DNA of 64,000 bases, taken from the NCBI GenBank assembly GCA_963836785.1, contig CAWIKW010000002.1, positions 248,001-312,000 of the forward strand. Direction: 5' to 3'. A model generated the notes under the pieces. That model saw only the letters and a program-made list of their open reading frames with translations. It ran no database searches and was not told the DNA's origin. The position numbers and the translations under genes were made by a program. This document shows, in pieces, positions 16,256 to 25,118 of the stretch. The DNA is from DASQPR01 sp963836785. Lineage in GTDB: Bacteria > Actinomycetota > Actinomycetes > Mycobacteriales > Micromonosporaceae. Numbering within the stretch: position 1 is the first letter of the stretch; every line of letters begins with the position of its first letter.

Positions 16256-18721
16256 CTAGGAGATCGTGAACGATGCGGATAGATCGACGTCGTACGGCGT
16301 TGTGTCGTTCTTGTTGAGCTGCACGATGTAGTTGCCCGGCTCGACGGTGGGGGGAGCCGCTGTGTTGATGTCTCCCTGGCTCTCGGCCAACGCGGATGCG
16401 GGGAAGGAGACGTGGACGACCTTCGATTCGCCCGGGTCGAGTGTCACTCGCGTGAAGGCGACCAGGCGCTGCGGTGGGACGACGACTGCGCTGACCGGCT
16501 GCGCTACGTAGACCGGCACGATGTCGGTGCCCGATCGGGAGCCGGTGTTCGAGACGGTGAACGTCGCGGTGGCGTTGCCGTGGCGCGGCACGGTCGGTGT
16601 CACCGACAGGTTGGTGGTCTGGAAGGTCGTGTACGACAGGCCGTAGCCGAACGGGTATAGCGGGTTGTAGGCGTGTCCTTGACCGGAGCCGGTGCCCGGA
16701 AGTTGGTCGAAGAACTTGGGTTGGTCACCGAGCGGCGACGGCGCTGCACCGTCGAAGTCACCGCCCACGGTCGCCGCGTCCGACGGCCAACTTACCGACA
16801 GCTTGCCGCTGGGATCGGTCTTACCGAAGACCACATCGGCGACGGCCTGGCCGGCTTCGGTGCTCCCTTGATAGGCCATGAGCACCGCGTTCGCGGTCTT
16901 CGCGGTGCCGAGCCCGACCGGGCGACCGGCGATGACGACCACGATCACGGGCTTGCCGGTGGCTTTGAGTGCGGAGATCAAGGCTTGCTGGTCACTGGGC
17001 AACGCTGGTGCGGGGTTGTCGCCCAGCCCCTCGGCGTACGCCTTCTCACCGACCGCCACGACGTAGGCGTCAGCGGTGCCGGCGGCGGCCACCGCGCTTG
17101 CTTGATCGGGCGCGTACACGGCTGCAGGATCGTCGGCTTGGATGCCTTTGAGCACGGTGGTGCCGGGAGGGATTTGATCGCTCGGACCCATGCAGCACAC
17201 GTGCCCGGCGCCGAAGACTCCCTGCCAGCTGACACTCCAGCCGCCGAGTTGGTTGGTCATCGAGTCGGCACTCGGACCGGTGACAACGACTTTGCTCGTC
17301 GGTGACAGCGGAAGTGCGTTGCCGCTGTTACGCAACAGTGTGATGGATTCCTGCGCCGCCTTGAGTGTCTCGTCCCGGCCGGCGGTTACCGCGGCGTCAG
17401 CGGCGTTCGCATCGACGCATGGCTTGCTCGGATCGCTGACGCACGGTTGGTCGAACAGACCGAGCTGGAACTTCATGGTCAGGATCCGGCGGACCGCCTC
17501 GTCGATGCGGGCACGGGAGATCTTGCCCGTCCTGACATCCTGAAGGATCGCATTCTGCCATTGATCGGGACCGAAGACCTCCATGCTCATGTCGACGCCA
17601 GCGTTGACCGCGTCGGCGATCGCGCCGGGCAGGTCAGCGGCGGTGTGGTAGGCGCTTTGCAGCGCCGGTACATCCTGGTAGTCGCTGATGACGACGCCCT
17701 TGAACCCCATCTGCTTGCGCAGGATGTCGGTCAGAAGGTAATGCGAGGCGGTCGCGGGAACTGCGTTGATCGACCCGGAGTCGACCATCACCGCGCCGGC
17801 ACCCGCGTCAATCCCGCCGGCATACGACGGCAGGATCATGCTTTGCAGGTAGCTCAGCGGCAGCAGCGCTTCATTGCGATCATGGCCGTTGACCGATTGC
17901 GAGTATCCCGCGAAGTGCTTGATGGTTGCGGACACATTGAGCGCACCGCCTTGTCCGGCGGTCTGCAGACCGGTGACGTTCGCCGCGCCCATGGCTGCCG
18001 ACAGGGCAGGCTCCTCGGCCCAGGTTTCGTAGGTGCGACCCCACCGGTTGTCCCGCGAGAGATCTTGAACCGGTGCGAAGTCCCAGACCCATCCCGTCGC
18101 GCGCAACGCGTTGGCGGTCACCGCGCCACCCGCTTGCGCGGCGGCGGGATCCCACGTCGCGCCCATTCCGATCGACTGCGGGAACAGCGGCGCCTGCCAC
18201 GGGTGACCGAAACCGTGCACGGCGTCGACGCCGAAGACCAGCGGGATATGCAACCGCGAGTTCTTGATCGCGAATTGCTGGATGATGTTGTACTCGTTGG
18301 CCCAGTCGAAGCCGGTGTTACCGACACCGCCTTTGCCGGTCGTGTCGATCGGATTGTTGGTGCCACCGGCGAGCACAGAACCGACGTGTTGGTCGATCAG
18401 GATCTTCTGCATGCAGGCGGCGTTGGGCAGGTTGAATCCATTGTCGCCGCAGCTCGCGCTGTTCGGGTCGGTCAGCGTCGTGACCAGTTGCTGGTCCATC
18501 TGACCGACCTTCTCGTCAAGCGTCATCGCCTTCAGTAGGACCTCGACCCGAGCCGACACCGGCATGCCGGCAGCGAGCCACGGAGCCTCGGGCGAACTTG
18601 CGGCTGCACTGCTATCGCGCACAAGGCCAGGCAGCCCGATCCCGACCGTCGTCACGACGGCGGTGAACGCGATGAGCATGTTTCGGCGAGTGAGACGACT
18701 GACATTGACTGAACTGAACAT
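16256..18721 (-). CDS. Secreted GH3 beta-glucosidase-type glycoside hydrolase
   Basis: 821 residues from ATG at 18721, which has GAGGAGG seven bases upstream. A signal peptide with a twin arginine (LTRRNMLIAFTAVVTT) suggests Tat export. The GH3 N-terminal barrel includes PLVFGVDAVHGFGHPW, IKHFAGYSQSVNGHDRNEA and the nucleophile Asp in GVVISDYQDV. The C-terminal alpha/beta sandwich (SITLLRNSGNALPLSP, YVVAVGEKAYAEGLGDNP) is followed by a fibronectin III-like end domain (YPFGYGLSYTTF, then FTVSNTGSRSGTDIVPVYV). It should cleave beta-glucosides, or oligosaccharides such as cello- or xylo-type sugars, outside the cell. Confidence 0.94.
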   Translation of the reverse strand: MFSSVNVSRLTRRNMLIAFTAVVTTVGIGLPGLVRDSSAAASSPEAPWLAAGMPVSARVEVLLKAMTLDEKVGQMDQQLVTTLTDPNSASCGDNGFNLPNAACMQKILIDQHVGSVLAGGTNNPIDTTGKGGVGNTGFDWANEYNIIQQFAIKNSRLHIPLVFGVDAVHGFGHPWQAPLFPQSIGMGATWDPAAAQAGGAVTANALRATGWVWDFAPVQDLSRDNRWGRTYETWAEEPALSAAMGAANVTGLQTAGQGGALNVSATIKHFAGYSQSVNGHDRNEALLPLSYLQSMILPSYAGGIDAGAGAVMVDSGSINAVPATASHYLLTDILRKQMGFKGVVISDYQDVPALQSAYHTAADLPGAIADAVNAGVDMSMEVFGPDQWQNAILQDVRTGKISRARIDEAVRRILTMKFQLGLFDQPCVSDPSKPCVDANAADAAVTAGRDETLKAAQESITLLRNSGNALPLSPTSKVVVTGPSADSMTNQLGGWSVSWQGVFGAGHVCCMGPSDQIPPGTTVLKGIQADDPAAVYAPDQASAVAAAGTADAYVVAVGEKAYAEGLGDNPAPALPSDQQALISALKATGKPVIVVVIAGRPVGLGTAKTANAVLMAYQGSTEAGQAVADVVFGKTDPSGKLSVSWPSDAATVGGDFDGAAPSPLGDQPKFFDQLPGTGSGQGHAYNPLYPFGYGLSYTTFQTTNLSVTPTVPRHGNATATFTVSNTGSRSGTDIVPVYVAQPVSAVVVPPQRLVAFTRVTLDPGESKVVHVSFPASALAESQGDINTAAPPTVEPGNYIVQLNKNDTTPYDVDLSASFTIS

Positions 18722-19422
18722 CACGTGACCTCCTCGGTCAGTGCGCACGAGGACAGCCAACACACAAAGACCGCTCCGACCGACGCGCGATGACCCGAGC
18801 AGGCGCGTGGCCGATACGGGCGCGGTCATCAATCGACCGCGAGCCCGAGGTCACGTGTCAGTTTCGGAGCCGCAGATTCGTCGAAGTCCTCGCGAGATCG
18901 ATCTTCATGACTATCACAAGGGACTGCCACCCGCCAGATGGGACGGTTCGACGGCAGACCGGAGGTGGCGACTCAGAACCCGGAAATCCCTGGTTAACAC
19001 CCACGCCGTCGGATCATGGCGAACCAGGAAGTAATCGCCTAGAGTGACACGACTGGCGATCCAACGGCCGTTCGGCCTGCCAAAACCAGAACCCGCGAGC
19101 CGTTGGTACGAGCGCAGCGGAGCTCGCGGAAGCTCCGCGCATCCTCGGCGCGGCTGGCGGTCTGCTAGAGCGGCGGGACACCGCGTTGCCGACGCTGCGA
19201 CTGGCCGCAGTCAACTGACCTGCTTGGCGATGGCAACATCGCAGCCGGCACGCGATGACGAACACAATTGCTTCGCCATCGTCGCCCGGTCGCGCCATCT
19301 GCGATGGTGGAGTCGGTCGTGCCACCGGAGCAGGCGACACCGGATGACTTGTGCTCGCGCGGGCAGGCTGACGAGGCTGCCCGGCGGGTGTCGCTGTTTC
19401 CCCGTGAGATGTGATCGCCTGC
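18722..19422. other. 701-base stretch with no supported gene
   Basis: Open frames here are low-complexity, Arg-rich and unlike proteins. It contains the GH3 ribosome site (18729-18735) and presumably its promoter. An 8-base hairpin GCGGAGCT/AGCTCCGC lies at 19117-19138 with a 6-base loop. No transposase, tRNA or attachment-site signature was recognised. Confidence 0.5.
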
Positions 19423-19809
19423 TTACTGCGCGAGTCGCCGCCAGCCGCCGGCTCGGTTGTTGGCGATGACGCCACGGAATAGGGCAAGGATCGCAGCTGA
19501 ATTGATGTGATCGTCGCGGTAGATCTGGATCGCTCTGGCGGTGGCGTTGCCGTGTCCTTGGTTGATTACGCCGTCGGGGTCGGCAACGGTCGGATCGTAG
19601 ATGAAGACGTTCACGTGATCCTTCGTACCGAGCAGGGCGCAGATGTTGCCGTCGAGCACGAAGTACGGCTGGACCGAGCGCTTGATCGTCTCTTCGACGG
19701 CCGGGTCTGCCTCGTGCACGAGGTCGCGAACTTCTTGACAGATCGCTTGCTGCCACTGAGGCAGGCCGGCGATGTAGTCGTCAACGCGAGGGTTCCGTTG
19801 CGCATCCAC
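19423..19809 (-). CDS. DUF1801 (YdhG-like) domain protein
   Basis: 128 residues, matching the YdhG/DUF1801 pattern: VDDYIAGLPQWQQAICQEVRDLVHEADP, then EETIKRSVQPYFVLDG and a beta-rich ICALLGTKDHVNVFIYDP. This small cytoplasmic fold is related to frataxin-like domains and has no well-defined activity. The GTG start has no ribosome site but has TAGAGT six bases upstream, suggesting a leaderless mRNA. Confidence 0.85.
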   Translation of the reverse strand: MDAQRNPRVDDYIAGLPQWQQAICQEVRDLVHEADPAVEETIKRSVQPYFVLDGNICALLGTKDHVNVFIYDPTVADPDGVINQGHGNATARAIQIYRDDHINSAAILALFRGVIANNRAGGWRRLAQ

Positions 19810-19815
19810 GTTCTG

Positions 19816-19821
19816 ACTCTA
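19816..19821 (-). promoter_or_regulatory. Candidate -10 of a leaderless promoter
   Basis: On the minus strand this reads TAGAGT, six bases upstream of the GTG start of the DUF1801 gene. Confidence 0.45.
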
Positions 19822-20072
19822 GATCGAGTCGGCGTGTCGCGGGTCGGAGGAGTCATCTGTGTGTGCTTCTTGGCGAGCACGTCGGCAACGCGTATCGGCG
19901 GATTCGCCGGCGGCAGCCCGAGTTGGCCGCGGTAGGACCGTTCGACTCGGCCCCTGACGGTCGAGATCTGCCGTTTCCGACAACGTCTTGCAAGACTTGT
20001 GTCGGGATCGGCTCGGGTCGTTCGTCATCTGGGTGAAAATACCGGGGCACGGACCACGATCAAGGAGTGCCG

Positions 20073-20426
20073 ATGAAGTACGCGATGTTCATCGTTGTCG
20101 ATCCGGAGGTGACCGAGGCCGACGAGGCCGCGGCGCCGTCGATCGACGGCTGGTTCGACTACATGATCGGCAAGGGCGCCTACCTGCAGGGCATCCGGTT
20201 GCAGCCGAGTTCGGACGCGACCACTGTGCGGGTCCGTGACGGGAAGGTGCTGATTACCGACGGCCCGTTCACCGAGTCCAAGGAGTGGATCGCTGGTGTC
20301 GCGATCATCGAGGCGCAGGACCTCGACGAGGCGATCGAGCAGGCCCTCAAGCACAACATGGCCTATGAGGGTCGTCTCGAGATCCGGCCGATCCATTCCA
20401 TGGGTGGCCCGGGGCCCACTGAGTGA
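20073..20426 (+). CDS. YCII/DGPF-domain protein, partner of the ECF sigma factor
   Basis: 117 residues from ATG at 20073, which has AAGGAG five bases upstream. The DGPF signature is ITDGPFTESKEWIAG, within an alpha/beta dimeric ferredoxin-like fold (KYAMFIVVDPEVTEADE at the start, IIEAQDLDEAIEQALKH later). It overlaps the sigma gene by 4 bases. DGPF proteins are the standard genomic partners of ECF42-group sigma factors, usually as part of their regulon; their chemistry is not established. Confidence 0.9.
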   Translation: MKYAMFIVVDPEVTEADEAAAPSIDGWFDYMIGKGAYLQGIRLQPSSDATTVRVRDGKVLITDGPFTESKEWIAGVAIIEAQDLDEAIEQALKHNMAYEGRLEIRPIHSMGGPGPTE

Positions 20427-21673
20427 GCGCGCCCGGTGCGGCGGCAGCCGCGGAAGCCGTCGAGGCGGCCGTCCGCCGCGGGCGACTGGCGGTCGTGGCC
20501 ACGCTCGTACGAGTAACCGGGGACTTCGACCTGGCGGAGGACTGTTGGCAGGACGCGCTGGAACGTGCCGTGGCCCGCTGGCCTATCGACGGGATCCCCG
20601 ACAACGCCGAGGGGTGGCTGTGCGTGGCCGCCCGCCACCGAGCACTCGACGTCCTCAAGCGCCGCCGCATCGAGCGCGACAAGCTCGCTCAACTTCATGC
20701 CATGACCCCACAGAACCCTCCCATGCCAGAGACGGGCGAGTCGGCCTACGACGATGACCGCCTCAAATTGCTGTTCGCGTGCTGCCACCCCGCTCTACCG
20801 CTGGCCGGCCGGGTCGCCCTGACACTCAAGACCGTCACCGGACGGTCCACCCGCGAGGTGGCTCGGGCATTCCTCGTGTCCGAGGCGACGATGAGCCAAC
20901 GACTGCTGCGAACCAAATCCAAGATCGCTCACGCGGGGATCGCACTGCGGGTCCCTCCGTCCGACCGGCTGGCCGAACGAGTCGACGACGTACTCGCTGT
21001 GATCTACCTACTGTTCAACGAGGGATACCTCGCCACCGAAGGTGAGCCGCTACGCGACGGCCTCACCCGCGAGGCCATCGAGATCGGCACACTGCTCGTC
21101 GACCTGCTGCCCGACCACGACGAGGCCAGGGCACTGCTCGCGCTGATGCTGTTGCAGGACTCCCGGCGACACGCCCGGATCAGCTCGCTCGGCGAAGTCG
21201 TACCGATAAACGAACAAGACCGCGGCCTCTGGGACCGCGACCAAATCGCTGCCGGGCTACGCACCCTCACCAGCACCTCACCGGACACCACCCCTGGGCC
21301 GTACCAGCTCCACGCGGCGATCGCCGCGCTGCACGCCACCGCGACCCGCCCCGAACACACCGACTGGACCCGCATTGTCGCGGCCTACGACGCCTTGCTC
21401 GCAATCCAGGACAGCCCCGTCATCGCCCTCAACCGGCTCATCGCGCTCAGCTACCGCGACGGCCCCGAGGCCGCGCTCGCCCAATTACCCACGCTCAACG
21501 ACGTGCTCGCCGAGTACCCCATATTGGCCGCCGCCCGCGCCGACTTCCTACGGCGCGCCCGCCGCCCCGAGCAAGCCATCGCCGCATACCAACTCGCGAT
21601 CCAGCAGGCCAACACCGAGGCTGAACGCCGCTACCTCCGGCGCCGGCTGGTTGAGGTTTCGGAACGGATCTGA
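20423..21673 (+). CDS. ECF42-type RNA polymerase sigma factor with C-terminal extension
   Basis: 416 residues, much longer than a minimal ECF sigma factor. Region 2 spans about residues 10-85 (FDLAEDCWQDALERAVARWP, GWLCVAARHRALDVLKRR). Region 4 is near 135-185 (STREVARAFLVSEATMSQRL). The remaining 230 or so residues form a helical TPR-like domain (ERVDDVLAVIYLLFNEGY, ALLALMLLQDSRR, QAIAAYQLAIQQANTEAERR). ECF42 proteins lack a canonical anti-sigma factor, and the extension is thought to control activity. The GTG start overlaps the DGPF stop by 4 bases, indicating translational coupling. Confidence 0.92.
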   Translation: MSAPGAAAAAEAVEAAVRRGRLAVVATLVRVTGDFDLAEDCWQDALERAVARWPIDGIPDNAEGWLCVAARHRALDVLKRRRIERDKLAQLHAMTPQNPPMPETGESAYDDDRLKLLFACCHPALPLAGRVALTLKTVTGRSTREVARAFLVSEATMSQRLLRTKSKIAHAGIALRVPPSDRLAERVDDVLAVIYLLFNEGYLATEGEPLRDGLTREAIEIGTLLVDLLPDHDEARALLALMLLQDSRRHARISSLGEVVPINEQDRGLWDRDQIAAGLRTLTSTSPDTTPGPYQLHAAIAALHATATRPEHTDWTRIVAAYDALLAIQDSPVIALNRLIALSYRDGPEAALAQLPTLNDVLAEYPILAAARADFLRRARRPEQAIAAYQLAIQQANTEAERRYLRRRLVEVSERI

Positions 21674-21873
21674 CCACGGCACACCACCGGACGCTTCGTC
21701 GTTAACCGGCCGGGCACCCCCACGTACGGCACTGCCACGCTCCGCCGGGAACGCTCGCATCCGAGCCATCTACCGTTGGGTGACGATGTGCGCGTGCCGT
21801 GTTATGCAGTCGGACCTTTCAGCCCAAACCACGGTGGGCGGCCCACAGCGCGCCGGCCCGGCTGGCAGCTGCG

Positions 21874-22113
21874 TCAACCAAAGCCACCAGCTCGGGCCGG
21901 GTTCGGCACCGGGAACGAGACGTATGTGCCGCGACCACCGTCGATCGGTCGGCCGTAGGCCTTCGCCGCAAGGCGTCCGTCCGGCAGGAGTCGGATGTTG
22001 ATTGTGGTCAGCGTAAACTCCGCACCGCGTCGAACGTCGGTCCATCGGAGCCCCTCCGGGATGGTGACGTTGATCGCCAAGGCGGTCACATCAATGGCGA
22101 TATCGCTGCCCAT
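21874..22113 (-). CDS. Small hypothetical protein
   Basis: 79 residues of natural composition and mostly G/C third positions. It has beta-rich segments VTALAINVTIPEGLRW, FTLTTINIRLLPDGR and GGRGTYVSFPVP. It is divergent from the MBL-fold gene, with 75 bases between the starts. No family is recognised, no ribosome site is clear, and competing frames exist on the plus strand, so it may not be expressed. Confidence 0.45.
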   Translation of the reverse strand: MGSDIAIDVTALAINVTIPEGLRWTDVRRGAEFTLTTINIRLLPDGRLAAKAYGRPIDGGRGTYVSFPVPNPARAGGFG

Positions 22114-22188
22114 GGACGCACGTTCTCACGCGAGCTCACGACTACGGTCTCGACAAGCGGTTGCAACCACAAGCGGAAGGAGCCACCC

Positions 22189-23022
22189 GTGCTGAGGCAG
22201 GTCGCGGAGGGTGTGCTGATCCACGAGAGCGAGTTTTGCCAGAGTAACGCCGTTGTCGTGCACGGCCGGGCTGGCGTGTTGCTCATCGACCCCGGGGTGC
22301 GCGGCGACGAAATGGCCTGCCTCGCGAACGACCTGTCCGATTCGGGCCAGACCGTTGTGGCAGGCTTCTCGACGCACCCTCATTGGGATCACCTGCTCTG
22401 GCACGCCGGGCTCGGGGCGGCGCCTCGTTACGGCACGGCGCGCTGCGCGGCTACTGTCCGAGATCGGCTGTCGGACGCGGGTGCGAAGGCCCGCGTCGCC
22501 GCGCTGATACCGCCGGACATCGCGGAGCAGGTACCGTTGGACCTGCTGGGCCTCATTACCGGCCTGCCCGCCGAGATGGCACAGATTCCTTGGGATGGCC
22601 CTCATGTCCGGGTTGTCGAGCATCAAGCGCATGCCCCGGGCCATGCGGCGCTGTTGATTGAGGAACGCGGGGTTCTCGTCGCCGGCGACATGCTTTCTGA
22701 TGTCTTGATTCCGATGCTCGACTTGAACGACACCGCTGACCCGATCGAGGACTACCTCGCCGGGCTGCGGTTGCTTGAGGGCGTGGCGGGCGACGTCGAT
22801 GTCTTCGTCCCGGGCCACGGGTCCGTCGGCGGAGCTGATCAGGTACGCGCACGGATCGACCAGGATCGGGCGTACGTGCAGGCCTTGCGGGACGGCCATG
22901 ATCCCAGCGACCCGCGGGTGGGCCCATCGGCCGCGCCCGGCTGGGACTGGGTGGGCGGCGTGCACGTGCGGCAACTCGAACGCCTCGCCCGAAGAAGCGA
23001 GAGCGACGGGACGCCCGGCTAG
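22189..23022 (+). CDS. MBL-fold metallo-hydrolase
   Basis: 277 residues from GTG at 22189, which has AAGGAG seven bases upstream. The metallo-beta-lactamase signature is FSTHPHWDHLLWHAG (HxHxDH). Further metal ligands probably lie in QAHAPGHAALLIEERGVLVAGDMLSD and VFVPGHGSVGG. It is a cytoplasmic hydrolase of unknown substrate. VVVHGRAGVLLIDPGVRGDE at the N-terminus is the usual MBL-fold opening. Confidence 0.9.
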   Translation: MLRQVAEGVLIHESEFCQSNAVVVHGRAGVLLIDPGVRGDEMACLANDLSDSGQTVVAGFSTHPHWDHLLWHAGLGAAPRYGTARCAATVRDRLSDAGAKARVAALIPPDIAEQVPLDLLGLITGLPAEMAQIPWDGPHVRVVEHQAHAPGHAALLIEERGVLVAGDMLSDVLIPMLDLNDTADPIEDYLAGLRLLEGVAGDVDVFVPGHGSVGGADQVRARIDQDRAYVQALRDGHDPSDPRVGPSAAPGWDWVGGVHVRQLERLARRSESDGTPG

Positions 23023-23156
23023 CGATCGGCCTGCGGGACTGGCCTGCACGTCCGTCCGGCCAACTTCTTGACTCAAGACATCGGGCCGTGTGGCGCTGAC
23101 TACGGCCGCGACGTGTTCAGGCGTCCGCAGCGCCGACAGTTACGTCAACGCCGCGC

Positions 23157-23801
23157 TCAGAGCTCGCCCGCGACGATCTTGCCGAGCGCAAGCCCAGCGT
23201 CGACGGGGTCGCCCGTCTTCCAATCCTCAAATTCCGAGTCCCTGACGCTGACAAGCACGACGACGCCGCCCTTGGTGAACATCACCGGGATGATGGGACC
23301 GCCGGGACAGTAGACCGACTCGTCGCCGATCCCAGCCGACTTGCAGCCCGTGGTCAGGAAGGTCGCCTTGGCGGCGTCGTATATCCGCGGGTCCGTCATG
23401 ATGTCCACGGTGGCCGGAGCTTCCTCGTCGCCCGGTACTGTGAACTGGCACATGCTGTCGTTCGGGAAGCTGGCCTTCCCCGGGCCGACCTGAAGTGTTC
23501 CGGTGTATTTGAGGGCTTTCTTGACCTGGTCGACCGTCAGGTACTGGCAAGCGTTCTTGCCAGAGGCGGCCGGAGGAGTGGTGCCGGTCGACGGGGTGGC
23601 GGACGAGCCGCCACCGACCGTTGCGGCCGCGGAGCTCGCTGCGTTGCCCGCCGTCAGATCGGGCGAGCGTGACGCGCAGCCCACGAGGAGCAGCGCGGTG
23701 CAGAAGGCAGCGGAGCAGAAGGTGGTGTACTGGACAACGGTACGCACGGCACCTTTGCTCATTAAGGATGACATGCCCGCAGACTGGCCGACCGCGATCA
23801 C
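23157..23801 (-). CDS. Secreted lipoprotein (DUF3558-like)
   Basis: Up to 214 residues, with a lipoprotein signal peptide whose lipobox is LLVGC. A Ser/Thr/Pro/Ala-rich linker follows, then a domain with spaced cysteines (NACQYLTVDQVKKAL, SMCQFTVPG, TTGCKSAG, VYCPGG) resembling actinobacterial DUF3558 lipoproteins. The start is uncertain: GTG at 23801, or ATG at 23774 or 23762, none with a strong ribosome site. The role is unknown. Confidence 0.75.
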   Translation of the reverse strand: MIAVGQSAGMSSLMSKGAVRTVVQYTTFCSAAFCTALLLVGCASRSPDLTAGNAASSAAATVGGGSSATPSTGTTPPAASGKNACQYLTVDQVKKALKYTGTLQVGPGKASFPNDSMCQFTVPGDEEAPATVDIMTDPRIYDAAKATFLTTGCKSAGIGDESVYCPGGPIIPVMFTKGGVVVLVSVRDSEFEDWKTGDPVDAGLALGKIVAGEL

Positions 23802-23956
23802 TGTCCAGTCATAGTCGCGTCATCGGCGGGCGCACGGTGGCTCCGGAGGTTCGGCACGCTTCGCCCGCCATGGCGCGGGCGATCACTGGCTCGTACGGGA
23901 GACCGACGTCAAAGGCACAGGTGACGTCAGACGGCTACGCCGACGAGGATACGAGT

Positions 23957-24187
23957 ATGGGCGACGAATATACGGTCGGTGACGAGGACGGTCTTCGGCC
24001 CGGCCTGAGCATGGTTCGAGACGCGGTTGCCCGCGAGTTGTATGCGCAACTTCCGCTGCGGGATCAGGCGATTGCGCAAGAAGACATTCTCGGAGTGGCG
24101 TACGCGATCGCGGTGCAGCTTGACCGAATGCGATTGCTGAACGATTCGACGCCAATCGTTCCGCGGCCAGGAAATCGCGCGTGGTAG
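23957..24187 (+). CDS. Small hypothetical protein
   Basis: 76 residues from ATG at 23957, with GAGGA upstream. A GTG at 23921 preceded by AAAGG would add 12 residues. An acidic N-terminus is followed by an amphipathic helical stretch (RDAVARELYAQLPLRDQAIA, then AYAIAVQLDRMRLL). No known domain is recognised. Codon usage is weaker than in its neighbours. A hairpin terminator follows. Confidence 0.5.
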   Translation: MGDEYTVGDEDGLRPGLSMVRDAVARELYAQLPLRDQAIAQEDILGVAYAIAVQLDRMRLLNDSTPIVPRPGNRAW

Positions 24188-24220
24188 GGCGCAGCCAGTA
24201 CCAGACTCGCGCGGCGCTGA

Positions 24221-24255
24221 GGGTGTTCACGGTTTCGCAGCCGCGGTGAACACCC
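24221..24255. terminator. Hairpin terminator between convergent genes
   Basis: GGGTGTTCAC (24221-24230) and GTGAACACCC (24246-24255) form perfect 10-base arms around a 15-base loop. It lies between the small hypothetical gene (plus) and the PIG-L gene (minus). Confidence 0.65.
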
Positions 24256-24279
24256 GCGCTCGTGTGGCCGGCGGAGGAT

Positions 24280-25062
24280 TTACGTGGGTGGGTTCTGGCC
24301 TTCCGGGCTGATCCAGGGTGGCGGTCCTTCGAAGGCGAGGGTGTGGACTTCGAACAGCACGGCGGCCTCGACGCCGAGAGCCTGCCCGCTCATGCCTGCG
24401 GCCCAGGTGAGAAACAGGGCCGGGTCGAACGCGGCCGCGCCGAGGCCCTTGGTGTATTCAGCGTGCTCGGCCAGTGAGGCGATACCGCGGCGCAGGGGGT
24501 CGCCGGTGATGTCGACGCCGTGGGACGGGTGATCGGAGCCGGCCAGGCATACGTAGCGCACGCCGCCCCACGGCTGCAGGTCCTCGTCGAGGAGTTCGGG
24601 GAAGACCCATCGGTTGCCGGCATCGCGGGCCGCGTCGAGGGCAGCGAGGCCGACCGCGCGGTGGTCGGCCTGGTTGGTCATGCCGCCGATCATGCGGACC
24701 GCGAAGGCGCCCGACACGATGATCTCGGGCCGATGCCGCCGGATCGCCCGAGTGATGTCCCGGCGCAGTGGCAGGCCGTACTCGACGACACCGTCGCGGT
24801 AGTCGAGGAACTCGACGACGTCTACGCCGACCTGCCGCGCGCCCGCGCGCTCCTCGGCCTCGCGCACGACAGCCGCCCGATCGGGCGGCATCCCGTCGAT
24901 GCCGGCCTCGCCGCGCGTCGCCAGCAAGTACGTGACCTGCTTGCCGGCGGCGGTCCAGTGGGCGACCGCCGATGCCGCGCCATACTCGATATCGTCGGGA
25001 TGCGCGGCCACCGCGAGGCACCGCTCCCAGTTCTCCGGCAGCGCCGGCAACAGGTCAGTCAT
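24280..25062 (-). CDS. PIG-L family LmbE-like deacetylase
   Basis: 260 residues. The metal-binding AHPDDIEYG motif near the N-terminus and the downstream NQADHRAVG histidine are diagnostic of the PIG-L/LmbE zinc deacetylases (MshB, Bca and others), which remove N-acetyl groups from amino-sugar conjugates. LLATRGEAGIDG and VEFLDYRDG are further family motifs. No signal peptide is present. It is divergent from an esterase gene. The ATG has no ribosome site but has TACGGT seven bases upstream. It is too far from the amino-sugar locus to be assigned as its missing deacetylase. Confidence 0.9.
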   Translation of the reverse strand: MTDLLPALPENWERCLAVAAHPDDIEYGAASAVAHWTAAGKQVTYLLATRGEAGIDGMPPDRAAVVREAEERAGARQVGVDVVEFLDYRDGVVEYGLPLRRDITRAIRRHRPEIIVSGAFAVRMIGGMTNQADHRAVGLAALDAARDAGNRWVFPELLDEDLQPWGGVRYVCLAGSDHPSHGVDITGDPLRRGIASLAEHAEYTKGLGAAAFDPALFLTWAAGMSGQALGVEAAVLFEVHTLAFEGPPPWISPEGQNPPT

Positions 25063-25069
25063 GGCGGCA

Positions 25070-25075
25070 ACCGTA
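25070..25075 (-). promoter_or_regulatory. Candidate -10 of a leaderless promoter
   Basis: On the minus strand this reads TACGGT, seven bases upstream of the PIG-L deacetylase ATG. Confidence 0.4.
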
Positions 25076-25118
25076 GCGGGTCGTAACCGGCCCGTCACGC
25101 ACATTGAGGGCGGTACCA

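Noticed and set aside
17447..18538. 363-codon plus-strand frame over GH3
   Set aside because: Antisense shadow; GH3 motifs on the other strand are unambiguous.
19044..19469. 141-codon plus-strand frame before the DUF1801 gene
   Set aside because: Arg/Ser/Ala-rich composition, overlaps DUF1801 antisense, no motifs.
24280..25062. PIG-L deacetylase as the missing NagA/AgaA step of the amino-sugar locus
   Set aside because: It lies 9 kb away under its own promoter with no shared motif; PIG-L enzymes act on many substrates.
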